From NCBI GenBank assembly GCA_964058845.1, contig CAXKVR010000348.1:1-24475 (forward strand): a DNA stretch of 24,475 nt. Reading direction: 5' to 3'. Positions within the stretch are counted from its first letter, which is position 1. Each line of letters starts with the position of its first letter. Origin of the DNA: Carex sylvatica (lineage: Eukaryota; Streptophyta; Magnoliopsida; Poales; Cyperaceae). This document shows, piece after piece, positions 10,015 to 18,026 of the stretch. The notes beneath the pieces are model-generated. The model saw nothing but the letters and a program-made list of their open reading frames with translations, did no database searches and was not told the DNA's origin. The position numbers were made by a program, and so were the translations under genes.

Positions 10015-10540
10015 ATTCAAAACAAATCTAATCACTTCACATATTCAAAAAAATAAAACTAACCTATTCAAAACAAATATAATTACTTCATATATTCAAA
10101 TCTATAAAACTAACCTATTTTGAAAAACCTATTAAAAATAAATCCGAATTTTGAAAAATAAATCTAACCTATTCAAAACAAATATAATTACTTGACATAT
10201 TCAAATCTATAAAACTAACCTATATTTTTCACATATTAAAAATAAATTCGAATTTTGAAAAATAAATCTAATCTATTCAAAACAAATATAATCACTTCAC
10301 ATATTCAAAAAAAATAAAACTAACCTATTTTTTCACGTATTAAAAATAAATCCGAATTTTGAAAAATAAATCTAACCTATTCAAAACAAATCTAATTATT
10401 TCACATATTCAAAAAAATAAAACTAACTAATTTTTTTCACATATTAAAAATAAATCTAACAATTTAAAAAATAAAATCTAACATATTCAAAACAAATATA
10501 ATTACTTCACATATTCAAATCTAACATAAACTAAATAAAT
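10015..10540. repeat. Tandem repeat array, period about 105 bp
   Basis: The word ATTCAAAACAAAT recurs at 10015, 10066, 10171, 10275, 10379 and 10485. After a first short unit of 51 bp the period is 104-106 bp. Each unit contains CCTATTCAAAA, CACATATTCAAA and, in most copies, TCCGAATTTTGAAAAATAAA. Degenerate ACAAATCTAA words continue to about 10680. Confidence 0.9.
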
Positions 10541-10717
10541 CTAACATATTCAATACATCTAACAAATCTAACATAAATAAATCTAACAAATCTAATTACT
10601 TAATAAATTTAACAAATCTAACAAATGACAAATCTAATTACTTAATATTCAATAAATCTAGCATAAACTAAATGTACTCTACAAAAATAAATTAATCTAA
10701 AATGAAATAAATGTTAC

Positions 10718-10936
10718 CTTTAAATCTCGCAAAAAAATCTTGCGGGAGGTGCCGAACTTTGTAATTTCGATACCGTCGTAATTCCGTTTGCAGATTTGTA
10801 GAATGAATTAAATTTACAACTATATTTTTTTTTAAACAATAAATTAAAAAAATTGAGAATAATTAAATTTGAGAATTGAGATTGAGAGAAAGAGAGATGA
10901 GAGAATGAGAGTGAATTTTTTGAGAGGAAGAAGGGG
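10718..10936 (-). other. Predicted 5' untranslated leader exon of the hAT transposase
   Basis: This stretch has no open frame. On the minus strand it runs from a CT-rich tract (CTTCTTCCTCTC, CTCATTCTCTCATCTCTC) through AT-rich DNA to the donor-like site at 10718/10717. A pyrimidine-rich leader just downstream of a TATA-like box is common in plant transcripts. The exact transcription start is unknown. Confidence 0.45.
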
Positions 10937-10944
10937 TATTTAAA
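10937..10944 (-). promoter_or_regulatory. Candidate TATA box for the hAT transposase
   Basis: TTTAAATA on the minus strand (context TCTTTAAATACCCCTTC) is followed at the usual distance by a CT-rich leader. It is placed between the right subterminal repeats and the predicted leader intron, which fits a hAT transposase promoter. Confidence 0.5.
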
Positions 10945-10989
10945 GAAAATATTGGGGAGGGAATAAAATTTGAAAAAAAAAAAAAAAAA

Positions 10990-11310
10990 CCCAACGGGAC
11001 GGTGGGTCCGGCCGGTCGGGTTTGATTAGACCGGTCCGGGCCCGGTTGAATCGGCGGCAAATTCTGAAATTTCAAAAAAAATTAAATTTTTTTGAAATTT
11101 TTAACGGGTACGGGTACTGTTGGGCGGCGGGTACGGGCGTAATTCGAGCCGGATTTGCCCGGGTATTGAACCAAATAACCGTACCCTACCCATTTTATGC
11201 CCGTACCCGTGTACCCATTTACCCGACCTATAGCCGAGTTCGGGCACGAATACCCCCGATATCGGACACGGACGGGTCGGATACGGGCGGCCCGGGTCGG
11301 GTTTTTGCAA
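10990..11310. repeat. Right subterminal GGGTACGGG repeat region of hAT
   Basis: This GC-rich island contains repeated ACGGGTACGGGTAC, GGGTACGGGCG, CCCGTACCCGTGTACCC and GGTCGGGT words in both orientations, matching the style of the left end at 2385-2590. Reading frames through it (for example 11022-11402) are products of the repeats and match no protein I know. Confidence 0.65.
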
Positions 11311-11317
11311 CCCACTA

Positions 11318-11325
11318 CCAGGGAG
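11318..11325. repeat. Right target-site duplication of the hAT element
   Basis: CCAGGGAG immediately follows the element end GCAACCCACTA and is identical to the left duplication at 2362-2369. Confidence 0.9.
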
Positions 11326-11770
11326 GCAACGAACCCACCCTCGGAATCTTTTTTAATGCCACCAACAAATCTAAACTTGCAATTAATGCAGCAGAGACCT
11401 AATTATTCTGCATCCTAAATTGCATTTAATTAGATGCATCCCTTAATTTATAATTTAAATGTGTGGTTGGACCACCCATATTCGATACACATCCAATACA
11501 GATACGGGACCCAATTGAAAGTATCCGACTAAAATAGTTGATGGTTTATTAAGATTTTTTTAAAAATACATGCACAATAATTGCCTAAACAAAGCAGGTC
11601 TTAGCACAGATATATTTAATTATCAGAAATAGTACTATTTTTATAATGATATCAGTATCCATTTTGACTTTCAATCTATACTAGAAGTTCACTCTAAAAA
11701 ATAAATTTTGTAGTTTGTAATTTTGTCTTTGTTTCTTGTAAGAGAAATTAATGCACCTCAAGGAGCAGAG
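11326..11770. other. Intergenic stretch, no gene seen
   Basis: AT-rich DNA without a supported gene. A phrase with GATACACATCCAATACAGATACGG near 11484 recalls, weakly, the GTATCC-type repeats at 15280-15460. Confidence 0.5.
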
Positions 11771-12199
11771 TACGTAGGGCTTCAAATGAATCGAATTTAC
11801 TCTAATTTGAGTTTAATTTGAATTAATTTTGAATTAAATTTTTAACGAATTCAATTTCGAATCTTTTACAAAGGTTTTTACGACAAGGAAGAGTGATAGT
11901 AGTCGCTAAAAGCGAGAAGTGAAAGTCATCTAGGGTTTTAGAACTGAGAGCGAGAATTACGACTTACGAGTTATGACTTATGGCTGAACGGCCTTATGTT
12001 TTAACTTTTAAGTCATCAACGAATATAAGTCATTCACGGAAAACAACAATTTACGTTACTTTGAATTTCGAACTAGAATAGTTCGTCAACCTATTTTGAA
12101 CAAACCAGATCCAGTTTAAATTTGGTTTGAATTAATTTCGAACTATTTCGAATCAAACTCGAATCGAATCATGAATGACGAATTTTTTGTGTAGCCCTA
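11771..12199. mobile_element. hAT-type MITE, TAGGGCT ends
   Basis: The left end carries TAGGGCTTCAAATGAATCGA (from 11775) and the right end finishes GTGTAGCCCTA at 12199, so the tips are inverted TAGGGCT copies. The octamer GAGCAGAG flanks both sides (11763-11770 and 12200-12207), matching a hAT target duplication. The left tip has four extra bases (TACG) between the duplication and TAGGGCT. Near each end there are repeated GAATCGAA/TTCGAA words. It is about 429 bp with no coding capacity. Confidence 0.75.
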
Positions 12200-12207
12200 G
12201 AGCAGAG

Positions 12208-13682
12208 TCAAGACAATCAAATTATGCAGATCAAATGTAAATAAATATCAATCATATAAAAATTTTATAAAAATAATAATCAATTTTATCATATCTATAG
12301 TATTTTTTTTTTTTTTAAAACATATCTAATTATCATAGCTTCAAAACAAATCGGGGTTGAATATTGACCCCACAGTCCAAGTGCATCTGCCCCTGCCTTG
12401 GCCAATCAGAGTTTTTTATTTACAAAAATTCGTTAAAAAAAAGGTAAGCAGAATCGATTGATTAAGGTGTAATTTCGATTCCATAGAAAAAACCCGAACA
12501 AACGTTTGGGGGTCCTTCAGTGAGCCGCACAATGCCACATATCACACAGAAGATTACACAATATTTTGGCTAGCTCCTAAAAGAACTTTATTAAAATATT
12601 TTGAGAGTATAATTTTGAGAGTTGAGATAAATATTCATCTCTTTATATCCAATTTTCCCTAACATTTTTTAGCTCATATCTTGTACAATACATGCACACA
12701 AAAAAAATAAAAAATTACATAGGATAAAAATACACCTTGAAAGGAAATAATTAGTGCACCTCAGAAGGAGTGAACTTTATGGAAATAATTTACAGTGCAA
12801 AAGAAAAAAATGTACAATAAGAATTTAATAACATGATCGGTCATTTCTGTGGTTGTATGTCTATATAAAGGTCTTTGAAAAAATATATTGAATTTTTTCT
12901 AATAAAGAATCGTGACGCTAATGTTACTAAACTTTATTTTAAATTTTCAACATGCTATATTTAAGTAAGAGCAATTGTTATTTTACATTTATTTTGATTT
13001 TTTTTTACTATTTATTAAGATGGGTACAAAAATTCAATTGTCTAAAAACAACTAATTTGTAAAATACTTAATAAATTGTAAAAAAATGTAAAGTCCACCC
13101 AGCTGCATTAGTCCAAGTGGTTTTAAAGTCCTTTTTTTTAAAACTATATTTTTATTATTGGGGCTAGACGCCGGTCCGTAAAATTATTTGACCAAAAACG
13201 ACACGCATGAAATAATTCTACAAGTGCCTTAATTAATAAAAAATAAAGTATAGTAAAGAAGAATATTAAGAAGATAAGCCACCCAACAAAAAGCAATTTA
13301 TGCTTACACGTACGCATGGAAATAGTGATCTGTAGAATGATTTATTTGGAGCAGCATGCACAGACATATAATTAACGGTGATTTGAAAAATTCTTCCTGC
13401 TTTCTAATTAACAAGCATATTAACGCATTTGTACAGTATTATTTGGGCTTAATTTAGATTTAATCCAATATATATCAAATTTCAAATATATTATATTATT
13501 TAATTCAAAATTAGAAAATTATAGGATTTCATTATAAGGACATCATAATAGCAAAAGGTAAATGCTGTTTTTCATATTAATATTGTAACAAAGAAGAGAG
13601 TTCTCATTAATTATACTTGGAAAAACAAAATCTGGAAAGGAGTTGTGACTTCTAATATTTGAGAAATAATCTATAAGTGTAG

Positions 13683-13732
<50 letters not shown>

Positions 13733-14260
13733 TGTGGATTAAAAAGGTCAGAGACCCTGCTTTATTAAGAAATGGAAATCAGACCCTGCTTTACAACTGA
13801 CCTATCCACTAACGGATGGAAATCAGACCAAGGTCATTTTCCATCTTATCTAATTATATAATTTTGTATAGTACCAACATCATTCCATGATTAAATTGGG
13901 TGATCAAACCTTACATGGAACTTACATAAGACGTTGAAAATAAAATGCTGAATCACATTATAAGCGGACTACACTAGAACAAATTTGAAGATTATTTTGA
14001 ATGATGTAAAACCTCTAGATAAATTTGGTTTTAGGAAAAGACCTCCATCGTGTTAAACAGTTTGAATCTGTTTGGACTTTAAAAACTTTAAAACTGTAAA
14101 GTATAATCGGATGTCACAAAAAACGGCATAAGTGGATCCCTCCTCCAGTAATATATATGTGGATTTTTTTTTAAAATTTTCATTATGTGCATGGATTTTA
14201 TTTGAGCTCATTAGTCATTACATATATTCAAATATAAAATATTGACAAAATGGTTTAATA
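12208..14260. other. AT-rich intergenic stretch, no gene seen
   Basis: About 2 kb with no supported gene. Short homopolymers occur (T run near 12302-12316, a T-rich run near 13723), along with a microsatellite listed separately. Local direct repeats at about 13750-13830 double ACCCTGCTTTA and ATGGAAATCAGACC. Nothing suggests a transposon boundary that I can defend. Confidence 0.5.
13684..13733. repeat. AT dinucleotide microsatellite followed by a T run
   Basis: About 16 TA units at 13684-13715 run straight into about 18-19 T residues. It is a simple sequence repeat, likely to vary in length between individuals. Confidence 0.9.
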
Positions 14261-14263
14261 CCA

Positions 14264-14403
14264 AGGTTCTAAATAACACGTTATAGTAGCGTTATAGTTT
14301 TTTCGGACCATAAAAGTTATGATGCTATCGGCGCTATTACGTGCTATTTTGCGTTATTTTTTTTAATCAGTCCGTTATAACGTGATAAACGCCATTTAAA
14401 CCT
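14264..14403. mobile_element. Possible small MITE with CACGTTATA inverted ends
   Basis: The left side reads AAGGTTCTAAAT...CACGTTATA and the right side, complemented, reads AAGGTTTAAAT...CACGTTATA, so the two sides form an imperfect inverted repeat around a centre rich in GTTATAG/GCTATTA words. I could not find a convincing target duplication, so this is tentative. Confidence 0.35.
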
Positions 14404-14910
14404 TTACTTAATAGTTAAATTAGATGTGAGATATTCTGTGGCAAAAACGGAATGGTCTAGTCGAATCTATGAGATCACAAATTCACAATTAATCTTGCCG
14501 CAACCCGCAATCAATCAATTTCCTTTATTTGTTTAATGAATTTTTAAAATAAAAAAAATTGTCCTGCAGCTGGCCTTATTCTGTTGATCTGTTATTGACC
14601 CAGCAAATCTTAATTAGAAGCGAGAGGATGCACGATTACGCCGTATTGCAACTTGACCTCATACATAAATACAACTTTGTTGGGGGTTCCTGTAGCGACA
14701 CAATTTTCTTATTGACCGGGTAAGTGGTAACCAGGAGTCGCTACAGGACTTTTGGTGGAATCAGAGGAAATCCGTGCAGGCGTCAGAGCAAACGCTGTGG
14801 GACACGGTGTGGCGCACTGATCATTAGTGATACGAGCATTAAAATTTATGACTGGTACCCATCATGTAGGTGGCGCGCGCGGCCAGAGAGAAATTTGCAA
14901 TACTATGAGC
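14404..14910. other. Intergenic stretch with one hairpin, no gene seen
   Basis: No supported gene. From about 14630 the base composition becomes more GC-rich. A perfect 11-bp inverted repeat lies at 14689-14699 (CCTGTAGCGAC) and 14737-14747 (GTCGCTACAGG), 37 bp apart. The open frame at 14724-14975 has no recognisable domain. Confidence 0.5.
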
Positions 14911-15502
14911 GAATGTTCCTATGTTGCATAGATACAAATATGCAACATAGATACAAATATGGGTGTTATATCTGATACGATACGAATACGAGATATGATA
15001 ATTTTTAAAAATCAAGAATACGATATATTTATTATATATATTATTATATTAATTATATTATTAATTTAAACTTGCATTAGGTATAACAAATTCGGAACAG
15101 TTCAAATATACAATAAGTATATTAGTTACTAGAGATTAAAAACAAAAAGCAAATGGTGCAGTGGTTGAGCACCGTGTGGGTCGGACCAAAGTATCTCAGT
15201 TCGAATCCTTCCAAGCGCTAGAATTATATTTTGGCTAGGTTCATGCGCGGTTCACAGCTTCGGATTTGCGAAATCAGAGTATCCCGATCGTATCCACACG
15301 TGTCGGAGGCGTATCGCAGCAAGTCAACCCGTATCAGAGACCGTATCATGAGAATAAGGATATGCCACATAGGCCGATACGTTAGATGACGTATCAGACA
15401 CGTATTGGATCCATATAGAGTGCGTATCCGTATCCGATACGCACCCGATACGGATACAGATCCAATAGAAGCGTATCCGAGTAACATAAGAATGTTCCTA
15501 TG
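14911..15502. repeat. Composite repeat with 13-bp direct flanks and GTATCC words
   Basis: GAATGTTCCTATG occurs at 14911-14923 and again at 15490-15502, like a retroposon-length target duplication. Between them lie a doubled ATAGATACAAATATG unit (about 14928-14960), GATACGATACGAATACG, a tRNA-like promoter segment, and from 15280 many CGTATC/GATACG words, with a perfect 11-bp stem (15424-15434 with 15447-15457). It could be a SINE-like or non-autonomous DNA element. No poly-A tail is seen, so the class is open. Confidence 0.45.
15154..15208 (+). other. tRNA-like A and B box pair
   Basis: TGGTGCAGTGG at 15154-15164 fits the Pol III A box and GTTCGAATCC at 15199-15208 fits the B box, 45 bp apart as in a tRNA gene. 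A D-arm-like stem (GTGC/GCAC) can form. The acceptor and T stems do not pair, so this is not a working tRNA gene and is better read as a tRNA-derived relic of SINE type. Confidence 0.5.
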
Positions 15503-17460
15503 CATAAAAATAAGTGGGAATGATTTTTTTTTTTATAAACTATAATTATTATTTTTTTTTTATGAAACCTATATGATAATATATATTTTACAAAAACTAT
15601 AAAAACAAAAATTTTATTTCGGTCCCGAATTTTTTTTTTTGTACCGAAATAGCAATTTGGTCTCAGATGTTGTCACACCCCGGAACCAGGGGGCGCGACA
15701 GTTACGCCGTGAATATATATTTTCTATATACTCACGAGGCATGTACGATGAGATGATTCATATTCATCCCAATTTTATCGGATAATTTAAATCTTTCAGA
15801 CAAGCAGTTAATGAAAATCAGATAATTAAAACACATCCTACTTACAACACCTCCTACTTACAACACCTCCTACTTAACGAATTAAACATTTACTCTACAT
15901 AATTAAAATAAGTTTTACAAAGGTCTGGTTCAAAGGTTATACACAACAAAATATGATCTGAGTACTTAACTAGTACAAAACGATCATTAATTAAGGCATA
16001 TCTATACCTCTCCTTTCTTATCCTCGCCGCACGATCTCGAAATCCTATTCCTTCTTTCCTGAAAAACCCACGAGGGGAAAAGGGGTGAGAAACTTATTCG
16101 CAGTTTCTCAGTGCAGAATTTAAATAGGGCTACTGGATTTGTAAGAAATCCATTATCAGAATTAAATTGATTCATTAGTATACTATTCAGTTATTTATTC
16201 GCTAATCATGAAATGCAATTACTTAAAAAGGGAATTCAAGCGAACTTCTACTATTATCACATTCGGAGAAAATCAAAACGGAATTATTCAGGATGTTTGG
16301 ATCTAAATGCAAACTCTCTAAGTCAGGTTGGAAGAATAGAAATTAGTTATCTATCTTCGTCGGCTTAACCGTTCTATTGGTTCTGGTTTATAATTAAACA
16401 TGCATATCAGTCAGAATTTCACGATTAGCAACAAAGTAATTCGATCAGAAACAAAGATTATCAATACAGTAACAGTTTCACATCAATCACTATACCACAG
16501 TTCAGTATTCACAATAATATATGTAATAACAGTATCCCCTACCCAACCGGTACTGGGTTCAGTGGGGTCATTCCCCAAATGCGCATATGGTTCCTGAGGC
16601 AAAGTCTAGCGTCGACTCTAGACTTTGCAATAACTATGATATAATATAACAATATCAATTCAGTACTGTGGTTTCATTCCATTATCAGAATCAAAGGAAC
16701 AGTAAAATCGGTAAAACCATACCAATATGCTAGATCATCCTAAATATAGCAATTCCGATATATCATTTACTTAACTATGCAATAATGCTATGATGCATGC
16801 AATTAGAAATTCAACATGCCATTTATACGTAACTATTTAATTCTTAAAAATAAATCCCAAAACAGATCCCGTGAACCCCCGCACCTGATCACGTAGGATG
16901 CGTAGAGAATCAGCTATCACTAGATTCCGAACTTCCGACGATTTCGCTGAGTCGTGCTCGATAGGGTCTATGCCTATGTTAATAAAGCATAGATGAATTA
17001 ATAAAATAAATTCCTATAAACTAACTAATCAGAATCAAATCGATTATCGAGGTATAACGTTTCAGATCAAATTTGAATTCGAATTTCATCAAAAATATAA
17101 CAATATCAATTGAATTAGGGTTTCCAAAAGAAAAGAAAGACAAATCAGATCAATTATCACAAATTAACCACTAATCGAGCTAGAACTCAATTACTGAAAC
17201 CCTAATTCGAATTTCAACCGAAATCACGACAAATCGAATAATTTGGGATTTTCAAAGAATTGCAAAAGAGAAAGAAATACCAAATTGAAGCTTTAGAATC
17301 GATCAAGGATCGTCAATTCAGCTCGAATCTCAATTTTCCGGTCAGTTCGATCAGATTCCGCGCTCAATTTCTCTCTCTCTCTCTCTTTCTCTTTTTCCTT
17401 TCGGCTAACCTAACTCTCTCTTTTAATTCCCGTAAAATGAGAAGAAGAAGGAGGATTTTG

Positions 17461-17467
17461 ATTTATA
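17461..17467 (-). promoter_or_regulatory. Candidate TATA box in the gypsy LTR
   Basis: TATAAAT on the minus strand (context CAATTATAAATCAAAATCC) is followed by CTCCTTCTTCTTCTC and then a GA-rich tract, as in plant leaders. Start of transcription near 17430 would give a U3 of about 550 bp and a long R-U5. The same box in the 5' LTR lies just past the window edge. Confidence 0.5.
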
Positions 17468-17515
17468 ATTGAAATTTTGCAAATAAACCCCTCAAAAATA
17501 ACAAAATTACATTTC

Positions 17516-17832
17516 AGTGCGGATCATTCATCCGCACTGCGGATCCTCTCCATCCGCACTGCGGTCTCTCCATCCGCACTGCGGATCATCCAGCCGCATT
17601 CACTGCGCAGAAGAAAAAGTCCGAGCCTAGTGCGGACGCACTGAGGCCAGTGCGGATGCTCCCATCCGCATTCAGTACTTAGCGAAATTTTCAGAAGAGT
17701 ACAGAACTCACCCGCAGTGCGTGTGCCCATCCGCACCACCATCCGCACCCAGAGATTTTTCAGCCGTTTATTAAGGAACTTGTCCCAGTGCGGGTGAAGC
17801 CACCCGCAGTGCGGGTCATCCATCCGCACTGG
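17516..17832. repeat. GC-rich palindromic array in LTR U3
   Basis: This array has many copies of ATCCGCAC and its complement GTGCGGAT. The palindrome ATCCGCACTGCGGAT occurs at 17530-17544 and 17572-17586, and with its last two bases changed at 17552-17566. Variants with CCCGCAGTGCG lie further right. It sits about 50 bp upstream (minus strand) of the candidate TATA box, the position of an enhancer. The 101-residue frame through it is a by-product of the repeats. Confidence 0.8.
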
Positions 17833-17983
17833 ACCATTTTTCTATATTATAATTCAATTTTCGACGCCTTAACTCAATCAGTTAGTATAAAAATATTTCC
17901 AAGCATTAGACCTTTAACTTTTAAAACTATATTTAATTTAATCTTTTGAAATCTTATTATTTTAAAAGTTCCACTACGTTACA

Positions 17984-17995
17984 TTTCTCCCTCAC
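17984..17995 (-). other. Polypurine tract of the gypsy element
   Basis: The minus strand reads GTGAGGGAGAAA directly before the 3' LTR start TGTAACG. This is where a Ty3-gypsy element primes plus-strand DNA synthesis, and it fixes the LTR edge at 17983. Confidence 0.8.
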
Positions 17996-18026
17996 TTAAA
18001 AATAAAGTTCAATCCTTTGAACTTAA

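Larger units (their letters stand above)
9122..10717 (-). other. Predicted leader intron of the hAT transposase
   Basis: A donor-like AAAG/GTAACA sits at 10718/10717 on the minus strand, and an acceptor-like TTTTGAATAG ends at 9122, nine bases before the ATG. The 1.6 kb between them is very AT-rich and made of minisatellites, with no open frame. A CT-rich leader and a TATA-like box lie upstream. This is a prediction from splice signals only. Confidence 0.5.
2370..11317 (-). mobile_element. Large hAT transposon with a nested retroelement
   Basis: The element is about 8.95 kb and bounded by identical 8-bp duplications. Its left end reads TAGAGTTTTGCTAACGGGTA inward and its right end, on the minus strand, reads TAGTGGGTTGCAAAAACCCG inward; these are short, imperfect inverted ends sharing TAG.G..TTGC.AA. 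Subterminal regions on both sides are crowded with GGGTACGGG-type words. Inside, on the minus strand, are a promoter, a minisatellite-filled leader intron and a BED/hAT transposase gene. An incomplete LTR retrotransposon interrupts the 3' half and accounts for much of the length. The transposase frame is broken, so this copy cannot be autonomous. The paired TSDs, inverted ends and internal hAT transposase make the boundaries secure. Confidence 0.9.
15671..17983 (-). repeat. 3' LTR of the gypsy element (complete)
   Basis: On the plus strand it runs from TGTCACACCCC at 15671 to CGTTACA at 17983, so on the minus strand it starts TGTAACG and ends GTGTGACA. It repeats at 22744 with a constant offset of 7073 bp and, by my reading, without a difference over 1732 bp. 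Inside are a 16-bp tandem repeat (15836-15876), a CT microsatellite near 17371-17390, a TATA box and a GC-rich palindromic array. The 65-residue frame at 16400-16597 recurs in the other LTR and has no domain. Confidence 0.95.

Noticed and set aside
11022..11418. Overlapping frames of 69-126 residues on both strands
   Set aside because: They arise from the GC-rich GGGTACGGG subterminal repeats of the hAT element and resemble no protein family.
15147..15220. Functional tRNA gene
   Set aside because: A and B boxes are present, but acceptor and T stems do not pair.
15224..15505. 93-residue minus-strand frame
   Set aside because: It is translated from the repeated GTATCC/GATACG words, with no domain.
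16400..16597. 65-residue frame in the gypsy LTR, repeated at 23473-23670
   Set aside because: Its conservation comes from LTR duplication, not coding constraint. It runs against the element and has no domain.
17524..17829. 101-residue frame rich in CGW and HPHW
   Set aside because: It follows from the palindromic GC-rich array in the LTR, upstream of the candidate TATA box.
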